A stretch of DNA of 64,000 bases. Origin: Roseiconus lacunae. Its GTDB lineage: Bacteria > Planctomycetota > Planctomycetia > Pirellulales > Pirellulaceae. The stretch's first letter is position 1. The number at the start of each line of letters is the position of its first letter. Where the stretch lies: the NCBI RefSeq assembly GCF_008312935.1, contig NZ_VSZO01000007.1, positions 1 to 64,000 on the forward strand, written 5' to 3'. The notes under the pieces are model-generated. The model ran no database searches and was not told the origin of the DNA. It worked only from the letters and a program-made list of their open reading frames with translations. The position numbers and the translations under genes were made by a program. This document shows positions 52,167 to 61,508 of the stretch, in pieces.

Positions 52167-52610
52167 TTATCCCGGCCATGCCTGCCTGCCCTTATCGATC
52201 GGCTGAACGTGAAAGCCATCTTTTACGGGATCGTTGTTGTAGAAATAGGCGTAAGCTTTGACACAATCGGAATTGTCACGGTCGTGTTGAAGATTGCCGG
52301 ACAGTAGCGTCGCCTCGACTACATATCGGTGGTACAAGTCGCTCGGTCCGTTTCCGTCAGTCCCTTCGATTTCATCAAGTACGCACATCACCAGCGGGAG
52401 TTCGCTGTCCGGAAAGGTCCATACTTCGCCGATCACCCGCGAATCGCCACGCGTCATCGCGGGATAATCATGTCGTCCATACAGGGTCGCCACGACCCAA
52501 GCGGGGTGGACGGAGGATGGCTCCGCCGGCCAGAGTTTTTCTCGGCACTGGCCTCGCTTCAGCGTTCCGTAAACAAAGAACGAATTGACTTGTCGTCGTT
52601 CAGTTTCCAC
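52167..52610 (-). CDS. Gamma-glutamylcyclotransferase-like (AIG2) protein
   Basis: From GTG 52610 147 residues. The FFVYGTLKRGQC motif near residue 11 is the glycine-rich substrate loop of the GGCT/AIG2 fold, and the acid in MCVLDEIEG is the catalytic Glu. Family members release 5-oxoproline from gamma-glutamyl amines or cleave glutathione. It ends 22 bases after the next upstream gene on the same strand, so the two may be co-transcribed. The true substrate is unknown. Confidence 0.85.
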   Translation of the reverse strand: METERRQVNSFFVYGTLKRGQCREKLWPAEPSSVHPAWVVATLYGRHDYPAMTRGDSRVIGEVWTFPDSELPLVMCVLDEIEGTDGNGPSDLYHRYVVEATLLSGNLQHDRDNSDCVKAYAYFYNNDPVKDGFHVQPIDKGRQAWPG

Positions 52611-52631
52611 TGGTGCTCCTGCTGGACCTTG

Positions 52632-53825
52632 TCATCGCCCAGGTTTCTTCGTTTCCGGGGCACGCATCGCCGCAAACTGATCACCGAACACTACCATCGC
52701 CGCGTCAATTTCGTTCTCGCCGATCTCTTCGAAGATGGACGACCAACGCTCATGGCTGTTGAATCCTAAGCCTCCGACCATCGCCGCATCGATCTGTTCC
52801 ATCGATTCGGCAATCTGATCGTTAAGAATCTGTTGGGCCTCGATCCACATAGGAATCGCCAGCAATCGCAACACATCGCCGTCGCTGTAGTCATGATTCG
52901 CCGTGCGATATGTCTCCACTAATTCAGCCGCGGCGTCACTTAGGTTTTGGCTTCGTTCGCCACGGTCGTAGTCATACAAACCGCACCCGCTGGCTCGACC
53001 CAATCGTTTCCGTTTTAGCAGCCCAGGGATCATCGGCGACGGGTCGACGCGTTGGGGAAACGCATTGATGTAAGCCCGGCCGGCATGAAACATCGTCGTC
53101 GCACCGATCCAATCGATCAGCTCGAGTGGTGATAAAGGCATTCCGTAGGCCACCGCGACACGCTCAATTTGTTCCGCCGTCGCTCCTCGGCACAGCAGCA
53201 GCAACGCTTGATTCAGGTAGGGCGAAAGCATTCGGTTGACAATGAATCCGGGGCCATCTTTGCAACGAATTGCTCGCTTATGGATTGCTCCGGCGTACTC
53301 AACCGCCTGTTCGAGTACTTCAGCGTCTGTCCCACCGCCGGCGACAATTTCGACCCCCGCACGTTGATGAACAGGCATAAAGAAATGCATTCCGCACAAA
53401 CGGTGTGCGTCGACCTCACGCCCTGCGGCGATCTCGTCAATTCTCAACGTTGATGTGTTACTGCAAAGGATCGCATCATTTTGAAGGACGCGGCTAAGTT
53501 TACCGAGTAAGTCCTGTTTGACCGCCAATTGCTCCACGACCGATTCGATCACCATCAGTGAAGGCAGAGGTTCGGGCTCCGCTTCCCCTTCCCGCAGTGG
53601 AGGTGAGACCGCGATCAAGTGCAGTCCATCAAGTAATTCAGGCAACGATTCGACGTTTCCGCCGTGTTGCGAAAAGTAGTTCGCCGCCTGCTCAAGCGAA
53701 GATGCGTTTGCATCACCGAGGCAGAATGCTCGTTTGGCTGCGAAATGTGCTTCAGCGATAGCGACCCCAACCACGCCGGCTCCGATCAGCAATGTTTTCG
53801 GTCGGGAATCAGGCCAGGTCGGCAT
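52632..53825 (-). CDS. 3-hydroxyacyl-CoA dehydrogenase family protein
   Basis: From ATG 53825 (TTG 53849 is also possible) 397 residues. The NAD motif LLIGAGVVGVAIAEAHF opens the protein, then SNTSTLRIDEIA, the catalytic His in CGMHFFMPVH and GPGFIVNRMLSPYLNQALLL. This is the dehydrogenase half of FadB/FadJ (about 300 residues) plus a C-terminal helical domain, without the enoyl-CoA hydratase half. It probably acts in fatty-acid or amino-acid beta-oxidation. Stop is 22 bases before the cyclotransferase gene. Confidence 0.88.
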   Translation of the reverse strand: MPTWPDSRPKTLLIGAGVVGVAIAEAHFAAKRAFCLGDANASSLEQAANYFSQHGGNVESLPELLDGLHLIAVSPPLREGEAEPEPLPSLMVIESVVEQLAVKQDLLGKLSRVLQNDAILCSNTSTLRIDEIAAGREVDAHRLCGMHFFMPVHQRAGVEIVAGGGTDAEVLEQAVEYAGAIHKRAIRCKDGPGFIVNRMLSPYLNQALLLLCRGATAEQIERVAVAYGMPLSPLELIDWIGATTMFHAGRAYINAFPQRVDPSPMIPGLLKRKRLGRASGCGLYDYDRGERSQNLSDAAAELVETYRTANHDYSDGDVLRLLAIPMWIEAQQILNDQIAESMEQIDAAMVGGLGFNSHERWSSIFEEIGENEIDAAMVVFGDQFAAMRAPETKKPGR

Positions 53826-53896
53826 TGACGCTTTCGATGAAGAGGGCAAAACGGATCAGACGAATGGGAACGGGACGTATCTTTGCACAACGTATC

Positions 53897-54862
53897 TCAA
53901 CCGACGAGCCGGTTGCCGACGATTTGCACCGTTCCCTTGCCTTGAATCGAACCGCTTAGGATGGATTCTTGCACGTGGGGCGGCAACGCCACTGACTTTT
54001 CGGCGGATTGCAGCTCAATTCGCGGCGCTTGCCCGATGAATGATGCCCATCCCGTGAACGTGCTTGGTGGTCCCAGCATCACGTCGGTCTCGGCGAGCGA
54101 GTACATGTCGCCGATCGCCGATCCCGGCCCACGAAAGACGCTCAGTCCTTTAAACGATGACTCGTCGATTGCCTCGTGAGTGCAAACCAAAAAGTTGACT
54201 TTTCGACCCGGGAACTGCTCACGAACTTGGTGCATCCACCGTGCATAACAGGCATCGTCAAAGTAGTAACGACCATCCATGAAGTTTGCATAGTCGCCGC
54301 GACGGATATGGACTCCCACGACAACGTCGCAATCGCGACGAGCGGTCGCCAAACTTTCGTCAACCGCGTTGCGGTCCCTCACACCAAGCGAAAAGAAGTC
54401 TTTGATACTGGCCCAATGTTGCATCAGGAACGCATCGCTACGGAACCGCCAGCCCTGAAGGAGTACGACTCGGCCAGAGCGTGCCGCCGATTCAAATTCA
54501 TTGCCTGCCAAGTCGCATTCGTCGTGCTTTGATAGACGAATGATTTTGAAAGGGTGTTCGCGAAGACGTGCTAGATACAGCGTCTTGGTGCCGATCTCGA
54601 TCGCATGCATCAGCCGTGTTCGCTGCGCTAGCGAGGGCGGCGAGGCATGTCGCGATGCAGTTTTCTCTCGGGAAGATTTGACGTTCGAATCGGGCTCGTA
54701 GCGGCACCAAAGATCATCACTCATTCTGGGAAACAAATGCGCGTATTCGGCGAAACAGGGGTTCCGCAGCGCCACGCCATAGTGCTTCGCCGCCGCGATC
54801 AGGTGGGCGAACAAAAACAGACGGTTGCCAAGTTGTCCGTAGCGACGAGCGATAACCAGCAT
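53897..54862 (-). CDS. Alpha-1,2-fucosyltransferase-like glycosyltransferase (GT11)
   Basis: From ATG 54862 321 residues; the frame is open to 55075. RYGQLGNRLFLFAHLIAAAK near the start and VVGVHIRRGDYANF at about 170-183 are the GT11 signature (the HxRRxD motif binds GDP-fucose). It ends with a C-terminal ordered region (GPPSTFTGWASFIGQ). The enzyme adds fucose to a glycan, perhaps a lipopolysaccharide or exopolysaccharide. No other glycan gene is adjacent. Confidence 0.82.
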   Translation of the reverse strand: MLVIARRYGQLGNRLFLFAHLIAAAKHYGVALRNPCFAEYAHLFPRMSDDLWCRYEPDSNVKSSREKTASRHASPPSLAQRTRLMHAIEIGTKTLYLARLREHPFKIIRLSKHDECDLAGNEFESAARSGRVVLLQGWRFRSDAFLMQHWASIKDFFSLGVRDRNAVDESLATARRDCDVVVGVHIRRGDYANFMDGRYYFDDACYARWMHQVREQFPGRKVNFLVCTHEAIDESSFKGLSVFRGPGSAIGDMYSLAETDVMLGPPSTFTGWASFIGQAPRIELQSAEKSVALPPHVQESILSGSIQGKGTVQIVGNRLVG

Positions 54863-55095
54863 GAATCGGCGGAGGTGATTGGGGCGCAAGTGTAAGGCGA
54901 TATCAGCTTTTACTCGGACCCGCGCCGGCACGGCAAGCCCGCGCCCGACGGCAAGGCTAAAGCAAACCTGACAAATTTCTCGACTTTGGTGATTGGGCTT
55001 GCATCCAATTGACGAAAAATGCGATAGCAAGGGTCGTAGGGCTTGATTGGAGACCGGCCCTGACGATTTGGTCATTCGAAGAAAGAGCTATCGCG

Positions 55096-55551
55096 ATGAA
55101 GATCCGTACTGCCGCTTTCGCCGCTGCGGTGTTTGCAACGTTGCTGGTGTTCGCACCGTCCCCGTCCTTCGCCCAAGAATCGGCGCCGGAATTGCCACCG
55201 GCTAACCCGGTTTCGCAAGTGATGACCAACCTGAATCCGATGAACTGGAAAATGCCTTCTTTCGGTAGCATCCTGCCGACCAAAGATGAGAAAGATCGGG
55301 TCATCACCAAGAAAAACAATCTGGTGACGGAGGTTTCGACGACCGCCAAGCAGAGTTGGCAGCGCACCAAGGAAACTCTGAATCCGATGCGGTTAATCCC
55401 AGCCGGGTTCCGCCAAAACAGCACCACGACACAACCGGCTCAAACTCAGAAGTCGGAAGGTTTCTTCAGCAAGCTTCTTTCGCCATTTCCTGAAAAGAAA
55501 GATCCCGAGCCCACGGTCACCGACTGGTTGAAGCAAGACCCGGTGAAGTAA
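55096..55551 (+). CDS. Secreted hypothetical protein
   Basis: From ATG 55096 151 residues with a clear signal peptide (about 4-24, TAAFAAAVFATLLVFAPSPS, cut near SFAQ). The mature part is rich in Pro, Thr and Lys, with repeats of the pattern NPMNWKMPSFGSILPTKDE and ETLNPMRLIPAGF, and ends DWLKQDPVK. I recall similar short exported proteins in Rhodopirellula but know no function. The frame is open to 55009; ATG 55096 was chosen for the signal peptide. Confidence 0.65.
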   Translation: MKIRTAAFAAAVFATLLVFAPSPSFAQESAPELPPANPVSQVMTNLNPMNWKMPSFGSILPTKDEKDRVITKKNNLVTEVSTTAKQSWQRTKETLNPMRLIPAGFRQNSTTTQPAQTQKSEGFFSKLLSPFPEKKDPEPTVTDWLKQDPVK

Positions 55552-56146
55552 GACTGGTTCGGTCGCCGGCGTATTCGAATTTGCGACCGGCGATGCGAAG
55601 ACGTTTCGATTTGGTCAAATGTTCGGGTGCGACTCATCAGCCGAAGGGCGTTAGCCCCGGTTGTCGCTCCGGAACCGAAATTACTAACACCTTTTAGCTA
55701 AACTTAGTTTCAGACGTTGACGAAGCATTCGTTCGATGTCGACGTCAGCGTGCGTTTTATCAACAAGGCCATGCCAGCCAAACGGTGTGGCCTTTGTTTC
55801 GTTTCAGCCGGCCAGTTTTCTGAGGCATTCCTTGGGGGCCTGGCTGGGCTACAAACGTGTGTTTGTTCAGTGTCGCACTTCTTCCGCACACTGAGGGCCA
55901 GTTTGGATGTAACCTCAGCCGTTCGGGGTTCGCCTCGGAGTTGTGATTCCGCCTTCTGGCAACTCAGGTCTAGGCCCACCGCAAAACGATGATCGTAAGT
56001 GTCGCGACTGTCGCTGCAAACACACTTGACGATCTCGGATGCAAGGTTGTACCGCAGCTTGGTATAACTCGTCCGGTTGACAAAACCAGGATGCACGTTG
56101 GTTGGTAGCGGCTCCTTCACTCCCTTTCTGACAAGATCGTCAAACC
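55552..56146. other. Intergenic stretch with interspersed repeats upstream of tex
   Basis: About 595 bases. A hairpin (TCGCCGG/CCGGCGA arms near 55563-55595) follows the secreted-protein gene. A dispersed repeat copy lies at 55631-55735 and a related piece at 55915-55960. A 136-codon minus-strand frame (55710-56120) overlaps these repeats and is not protein-like. Confidence 0.5.
55631..55735. repeat. Dispersed GTTGCACCGAAACC-type repeat, copy D (divergent)
   Basis: GACTCATCAGCCGAAGGGCG and TTAGCCCCGGTTGTCGCTCC, then GGAACCG, with a tail GTTGACGAAGCATTCGTT nearly identical to the tail of copy B. The core is more changed than in the other copies. Confidence 0.6.
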
Positions 56147-58297
56147 ATGGATGATTCCACGCTTCGGCAGATCGCCGACGAACTCAATTTGCCTCTCAAG
56201 CAGGTCCGCGCAGCGGTTGAACTGCTGGAAGCCGGAAATACGATCCCGTTTATCGCGCGATACCGTAAGGAAGCGACGGGCACGCTTGATGAAATCGCCC
56301 TCCGCGCGATTGAAGACTCGCTTGAGCGTGCGACGACACTGGCGGCTCGGAAACTGACGATCTTAAAGTCGATTGGCGACCAGGGGGTGCTAACCGATGA
56401 ACTGCGTCGCCAAATACAATTGTGTACCGATTTGAAATCGCTTGAGGCCCTCTATCTGCCGTATAAACCCAAGCGTCGGACTCGTGCAACGATCGCTCGT
56501 GAACGTGGCCTGCAGCCGCTAGCCGATTTGATCGTTAGCCAGAAGACGCTGCCGAAGTCGAAGAAGGATTTGCTCGCTTTATACGTTGACGCCGGAAAGG
56601 ACGTCCCCGATATCGACTCAGCTCTGGCCGGTGCACTCGATATTATTGCCGAGCAGTGGTCCGAGGTTCCAGAGACACGCGCGTGGCTGGTCGATCAATC
56701 GAAAAAGTACGGCAAGGTCACCTCGTCTATCAAACGCGGTAAGAAGGACGCCGAAGGCGCCGACAAGTTCGAGCAGTACTTTGACCGACAAGAGTCGGTG
56801 GGCCGAATTCCCGGGCACCGTTTGCTGGCGATGATGCGAGGCGCAGGCGAAGGGCTGTTGCGGTTGAATGTGGAAATCGAGGGCGATCGCGAAGTAACGG
56901 AACTGAAGCGAAAGCTCGTCCCCAATCGATCATCAGAGTTTACGCCGGACCTGCTTGGCTGCGTCGAGGATTGCTACGATCGTTTGTTGATGCCCGCAAC
57001 CGAGTCGGCTGTTCTCGCGGAGTTGAAAGAGCGGGCCGACGCAGAAGCGATCGAGGTGTTCGGGAAAAATTTGCACGAACTCTTGATGTCGCCGCCTGCG
57101 GGGCCGCGGGTGACGCTGGGGATTGATCCGGGCTTTCGTACCGGTTGCAAGGTTGCTGTGGTCGACGGTACCGGCAAGTTTCTGGAGAACGCTACGATCT
57201 ATCCGACGGCACCAAAGAACGATACGAAAGCCGCCGGCGTGACGCTATTGAAGCTGATCGAGAAACATTGCGTTGAACTAATTGCGATTGGTAATGGGAC
57301 TGCTTCCCGAGAAACCGATGCCTTCGTCGGCGAACTCTTGCAACAGCATCGTTTGGATGTGACCAAGGTCATGGTCAGTGAATCAGGCGCCTCGATCTAT
57401 TCGGCGAGTGATGTGGCAGTGAAAGAATTTCCCGATTTGGATATCACCGTGCGTGGTGCGATTAGCATCGCTCGGCGACTTCAGGACCCGCTGGCCGAGT
57501 TGGTCAAGACAGATCCAAAGTCGATCGGGGTTGGCCAGTACCAGCACGACGTCAATCAGTCGCAGCTTCGCAAGTGCCTGGACCGAACGGTTGAATCATG
57601 TGTGAACCAAGTTGGCGTGGATTTGAACACCGCAAGCGTATCGTTGTTGTCGTATGTGGCGGGCATCGGTCCGAAACTTGCCGAGCGAATCGTACAGCAT
57701 CGTGATGCGAAAGGAGAGTTCAAGAACCGCAAGGAACTGACCGCCGTTCCCAAGCTTGGGAAAAAGGCGTTTGAGCAAGCCGCTGGTTTTTTACGCATTC
57801 GTGGCGGCGATCAACCACTTGATCGATCCGCCGTTCACCCAGAAAGCTACGCGGTCGTCGAAGCGATGGCTCGCAATCTCCAAGCCGACCTGAACGCGAT
57901 CGTTGGAAACGCGTCGCTTTGTAAAAATATTCGGGCCGAAGAGTATGTCAGTGATCGGGTTGGGTTGCCAACGGTGAAGGACATTATCGCGGAGCTTGGC
58001 AAACCAGGGCGAGACCCTCGTCGTGAGTTTCGGGCCGTGAAGTTTGATGACACCTTGAATTCGATCGATGACCTGCGACCGAATTTGATCGTCGAAGGCG
58101 TGGTCACGAACGTCACGCACTTCGGCGCCTTTGTCGACATCGGCGTGCATCAGGATGGGCTGGTACACATCTCCCAGCTCGCCGATTGTTTCGTCGATGA
58201 CCCCAGTGACGTCGTTTCAGTCGGCGAGGTCATCCGTGTCAAAGTTCTTGAAGTTGATGTCGATCGGAAACGGATCGCTTTGACACGTAAGTTTTGA
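56147..58297 (+). CDS. tex: Transcription accessory protein Tex
   Basis: The 716-residue protein is a full-length Tex, an RNA-binding factor tied to transcription and RNA quality. The N-terminal helical part holds IPFIARYRKEATGTLDE at about 33-49. The YqgF/RNase H-like fold is seen at TLGIDPGFRTGCKVAVVDG, helix-hairpin-helix pairs at LLSYVAGIGPKLAERIVQHR, and the S1 domain at about 640-716 (VVTNVTHFGAFVDIGVHQDG). Start at ATG 56147. A seven-pair GC hairpin follows the stop. Confidence 0.96.
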   Translation: MDDSTLRQIADELNLPLKQVRAAVELLEAGNTIPFIARYRKEATGTLDEIALRAIEDSLERATTLAARKLTILKSIGDQGVLTDELRRQIQLCTDLKSLEALYLPYKPKRRTRATIARERGLQPLADLIVSQKTLPKSKKDLLALYVDAGKDVPDIDSALAGALDIIAEQWSEVPETRAWLVDQSKKYGKVTSSIKRGKKDAEGADKFEQYFDRQESVGRIPGHRLLAMMRGAGEGLLRLNVEIEGDREVTELKRKLVPNRSSEFTPDLLGCVEDCYDRLLMPATESAVLAELKERADAEAIEVFGKNLHELLMSPPAGPRVTLGIDPGFRTGCKVAVVDGTGKFLENATIYPTAPKNDTKAAGVTLLKLIEKHCVELIAIGNGTASRETDAFVGELLQQHRLDVTKVMVSESGASIYSASDVAVKEFPDLDITVRGAISIARRLQDPLAELVKTDPKSIGVGQYQHDVNQSQLRKCLDRTVESCVNQVGVDLNTASVSLLSYVAGIGPKLAERIVQHRDAKGEFKNRKELTAVPKLGKKAFEQAAGFLRIRGGDQPLDRSAVHPESYAVVEAMARNLQADLNAIVGNASLCKNIRAEEYVSDRVGLPTVKDIIAELGKPGRDPRREFRAVKFDDTLNSIDDLRPNLIVEGVVTNVTHFGAFVDIGVHQDGLVHISQLADCFVDDPSDVVSVGEVIRVKVLEVDVDRKRIALTRKF

Positions 58298-58317
58298 GCG
58301 ATCCAAACAGTCGCGTC

Positions 58318-58338
58318 GGCGGCCGTTGCAAGGCCGCC
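58318..58338 (+). terminator. GC hairpin after tex
   Basis: GGCGGCC and GGCCGCC arms with a seven-base loop, 20 bases after the tex stop. There is no T run behind it, so it is a weak candidate for a terminator. Confidence 0.4.
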
Positions 58339-58402
58339 TGAGGCTCCGTCAAACCGGGCCCAATTGTAGAGAAGCGACCAAATCAAGAAGGGTGACTATC
58401 AG

Positions 58403-58475
58403 AGCCGACGGCCGGATTTGAACCGGCGACCTGCGCATTACGAATGCGACGCTCTACCAGCTGAGCTACGTCGGC
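58403..58475 (-). tRNA. tRNA-Thr (CGT)
   Basis: The minus strand folds with acceptor GCCGACG/CGTCGGC, D arm GCTC...GAGC, anticodon loop TTCGTAA (anticodon CGT) on a stem with one mismatch at the outer pair, and T arm GCCGG-TTCAAAT-CCGGC. Discriminator is T; CCA is not encoded. The outer-pair mismatch in the anticodon stem is slightly unusual. Confidence 0.9.
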
Positions 58476-58913
58476 GAAAACGCTGTCCCGATCTATCGGT
58501 CAGCGGCACTGGCTAGGTCCAAGAAATTACAAAAGGAATGCCGACTCGACCAGGGTGGTTCGTATTGTTTTTTAAAACGACTTTGGATCAAGCGAGTGAT
58601 CTAACCACAGCGGCGGCCCGACAGAGGAGCTTGTGGAAGAAGGGAGTTGAGCCGAACGCGGTGGCGAGGTCCGCGGCTTTGAAACCGTTTGAGCAAACGT
58701 GGGCAGGAGACGGATTTTCCGGGCTGCGACCTAGAAAAAGGTAGAAAAAACTCAGTATCTCAGCGATCGCCGTGCCACGACTCGACAAAAAACTTTTTTT
58801 TTGGTAAATATTCGAAATCCTGGGGAGATTCCCCACGCGTAATTTGCCCCAGCTACGGTGGGTTTCGATCGTTGAAACCTCCGGAAGCCGATCCGTCCTT
58901 CAACAGCCCATCT
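58476..58913. other. Leader region of the TPR/alpha-CTD gene
   Basis: About 440 bases between tRNA-Thr (minus) and the chosen start at 58914. A run of T (about 58792-58803) lies in it. Frames of 60-80 codons in this region lack protein-like features, and the frame of the next gene is open from 58689 without homology. Confidence 0.45.
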
Positions 58914-60272
58914 ATGATCGGGCAGGAGAAACTGGACCTGATGAATGAAGTCGAACTGGACGTCGTCGACTTGAAAGAACTCATTTTGTCGAACAATTCG
59001 TTCGGACCAAATGACGTAGTGGAGATTCGTCAGATGATCGCGGAGAACTACGGTCATTTTGCCGAGCTTCGCGATGCCGTGTCCGAGATGGAACACGATG
59101 AGAACATCACTCCGGCGGGCAAGACCAAAATGGGTGTCTGCCAATTCCTGCTGGGCCGTTTTTCCGAGTCACTAGAAACGTTGCAAGCGGCCGATGGCAG
59201 TGCAACGGCACTTTTCTATGCCGCCCGTTCAATGTTTGAATTGAAACGCTACGACGACGCGATTCAAACATACGAACAGGCACAAAAGGCGGGCTACAAC
59301 GAAGATCAATGCAAGATCTTTATCGCGGAATCGAATCGTTACGCCGGCCGCATCGAAAAAGCGATGATGCTGCTTGACGATATCTTCGGTCCGGCCGAAC
59401 AGACTGCCGAATACATGTATCAACGGGCCACGACGGTGGCTTACATGGGTGGGCGTCGCGAAGAAGCAATCACACTTTATCAACGCGCCGTACAAACCGA
59501 TGAAAACCATGCCGGAGCGCTTTTTGGCTTGGCATGGGAAAATGATCGGATGGGCAACGACGAAGAAGCGATCAAGCTTTACGAGCGTGCCGCCAAAGCG
59601 TTCCCGACCGGCGTCGGTGCGTTGATCAACTTGGGATTGATCTACGAAGATCGCAACGAGTTCGACAAGGCGCAAGCGTGCTACAAGCGAATCCTTGACT
59701 CTCACCCAGAGGATCCACGTACCCGGTTGTACGTCAAGGATGCTTCGGCAAATGGCAACATGCTGTATGACGAAGAAATGCAGCGCCGCAACGATCGTCT
59801 CACCCAGACGTTGGCGATGCCGGTTGCGAACTTCGAGCTGAGTGTTCGAAGCCGCAACTGCCTCTCGAAAATGGGGATCGAGACCGTCGGCGATTTGACG
59901 CGAACGACCGAATCCGAGTTACTTTCGAGTAAAAACTTTGGCGAAACTAGCCTGATCGAAATCCGCGAAATGCTGACGTCGAAGGGGTTGAAGCTGGGAC
60001 AGTTTGCCCACGAGAAGAAGTCGGCCGATCCGCCCGTCGATACCAGCCACTTGTCGCCCGACGAGCAGGCGATGCTGGAGCGACCGATTTCCGATTTGAA
60101 TCTTTCGGTTCGGGCTCGCAAGTGCATGGCACGATTGCAGCTGAACACGATCGGAGAATTGCTTCGCAAGACCGGCGACGAATTGCTTGAGTGCAAGAAC
60201 TTCGGTGTGACCAGTCTGACCGAAGTTCGCGAGAAGCTGACCGATCTCGGTTTGAAGCTTCGTGGGGACTGA
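58914..60272 (+). CDS. TPR protein with two C-terminal RNA polymerase alpha-CTD-like domains
   Basis: From ATG 58914 452 residues. Tetratricopeptide repeats fill about 75-270 (KRYDDAIQTYEQAQKAGYNE, REEAITLYQRAVQTDENHAG). Two alpha-CTD copies follow: 303-362 (FELSVRSRNCLSKMGIETVG, NFGETSLIEIREML) and 391-450 (LNLSVRARKCMARLQLNTIG, NFGVTSLTEVREKL). Compared with E. coli alpha, the DNA-contact Arg265 is kept in both (Arg312, Arg400), Asn268 is kept in the first only, and Lys298 is replaced by Thr. The true alpha subunit is not this protein. It may bind promoter DNA or transcription factors; function unproven. A strong terminator follows. Confidence 0.88.
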   Translation: MIGQEKLDLMNEVELDVVDLKELILSNNSFGPNDVVEIRQMIAENYGHFAELRDAVSEMEHDENITPAGKTKMGVCQFLLGRFSESLETLQAADGSATALFYAARSMFELKRYDDAIQTYEQAQKAGYNEDQCKIFIAESNRYAGRIEKAMMLLDDIFGPAEQTAEYMYQRATTVAYMGGRREEAITLYQRAVQTDENHAGALFGLAWENDRMGNDEEAIKLYERAAKAFPTGVGALINLGLIYEDRNEFDKAQACYKRILDSHPEDPRTRLYVKDASANGNMLYDEEMQRRNDRLTQTLAMPVANFELSVRSRNCLSKMGIETVGDLTRTTESELLSSKNFGETSLIEIREMLTSKGLKLGQFAHEKKSADPPVDTSHLSPDEQAMLERPISDLNLSVRARKCMARLQLNTIGELLRKTGDELLECKNFGVTSLTEVREKLTDLGLKLRGD

Positions 60273-60314
60273 GCGTCGAACGCGATTGCCCTTTGACGAT
60301 GTGATCCACAGATC

Positions 60315-60358
60315 GGTCGGATCTGAGTTTTTAATTCAGGTCCGACCGTTTCTTTTTT
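60315..60358 (+). terminator. Rho-independent terminator after the TPR/alpha-CTD gene
   Basis: GGTCGGATCTGA and TTCAGGTCCGACC pair (one bulge) around a T-rich loop and are followed by GTTTCTTTTTT. It lies 42 bases after the stop and before tgt, so tgt has its own promoter or read-through. Confidence 0.85.
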
Positions 60359-60392
60359 GCCCGCCTTCCTTGTCGCTCCATTTTGTTGCTTG

Positions 60393-61508
60393 ATGACTTT
60401 CCGCTTCGAATTGCACCACACAGACGCTCAAACGGGTGCGCGGCGTGGAACGTTTCAAACTCCGCATGGCCCCGTTGAAACACCGGGGTTTATGCCGGTC
60501 GGAACCCAGGGGACGGTCAAGGGGTTGACGATCGATCAAGTGAAGTCGACGGGAGCCCAAATGATCTTGGGAAACACTTATCACTTGGGATTGCGGCCCG
60601 GGCCCGACATCGTTCGTGCCCTCGGTGGATTGCATGCGATGTTTGCTTGGGACGGGCCGATTCTTACCGACAGCGGTGGATTTCAGGTTTTCTCTTTGAA
60701 AGACATCAGCAAGATCAGCGAGCAAAGCGTCGTGTTCCGAAGTCATATCGATGGATCGATCATCGATCTGACACCGGAGTATTCGATTGAAATCCAAGAA
60801 GCGCTCGGTAGCGACGTCGCGATGGTGCTCGATCACGTCGTCGCCTTGCCGGCACCAAACGAAGAAGTGCAGGAGGCCATGGAGCGATCGATTCGGTGGG
60901 CCAGTCGCTGCCTTGAGCATGCCTCCCGTGCCGATCAAGCCAAGTTTGCGATCGTGCAGGGCGGTTTGGATACGGAATTGCGAGTACAGTGTGCCCGCGA
61001 ACTGGCGACGATGGATTTTGAAGGATTCGCCGTCGGGGGATTGAGTGTCGGCGAGACTCCTGAGGAAATGTATCGCATCACGGGGGCGACGACGCCTGAG
61101 CTTCCCGTCGATCGCCCGCGATACCTGATGGGGGTCGGTCGCCCGATCGATCTGCTCGAAAGTGTCGTGCGAGGGATCGATCTATTTGACTGCGTGATGC
61201 CGACCCGTAACGGCCGTAACGGATTTGCGTTCACCGATCAGGGAGCGGTGAAGATACGAAATGCAGTCCATAAAACCGACCGGTCGCCGTTGGATCCGAC
61301 ATGCGATTGCTTCACATGTACCCGCCACAGTCGAGGTTACCTGAGGCATCTCTTTAATGCCGGAGAAATGCTCGGACCGAGTCTTTTGTCGCTTCACAAC
61401 TTGCACTACTACCAACGTGTGATGGCCGGGGCGCGGGCGGCGATCGAAACGGATACACTAACAGAGTACATCGTCGAAAAGAAACGTTTGTGGGGGATGC
61501 CGCAGTGA
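60393..61508 (+). CDS. tgt: Queuine tRNA-ribosyltransferase
   Basis: From ATG 60393 371 residues; full-length bacterial Tgt, which exchanges guanine 34 for preQ1 in tRNAs with GUN anticodons. Active-site Asp in [12 protein letters not shown], substrate loop in GLSVGE, nucleophile Asp in [17 protein letters not shown] and the zinc ligands CDCFTC with a later His (SLHNLHYY). Its stop overlaps the GTG start of the P-II gene by four bases. The frame is open to 60357 without homology. Confidence 0.96.
   Translation: MTFRFELHHTDAQTGARRGTFQTPHGPVETPGFMPVGTQGTVKGLTIDQVKSTGAQMILGNTYHLGLRPGPDIVRALGGLHAMFAWDGPILTDSGGFQVFSLKDISKISEQSVVFRSHIDGSIIDLTPEYSIEIQEALGSDVAMVLDHVVALPAPNEEVQEAMERSIRWASRCLEHASRADQAKFAIVQGGLDTELRVQCARELATMDFEGFAVGGLSVGETPEEMYRITGATTPELPVDRPRYLMGVGRPIDLLESVVRGIDLFDCVMPTRNGRNGFAFTDQGAVKIRNAVHKTDRSPLDPTCDCFTCTRHSRGYLRHLFNAGEMLGPSLLSLHNLHYYQRVMAGARAAIETDTLTEYIVEKKRLWGMPQ

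Noticed and set aside
55710-56120. 136-codon minus-strand frame upstream of tex
   Set aside because: It covers dispersed repeat sequence, has odd composition and lies in the promoter region of tex.
58538-58744. 68-codon frame after tRNA-Thr
   Set aside because: It overlaps the leader of the next gene in another frame and shows no protein-like pattern.
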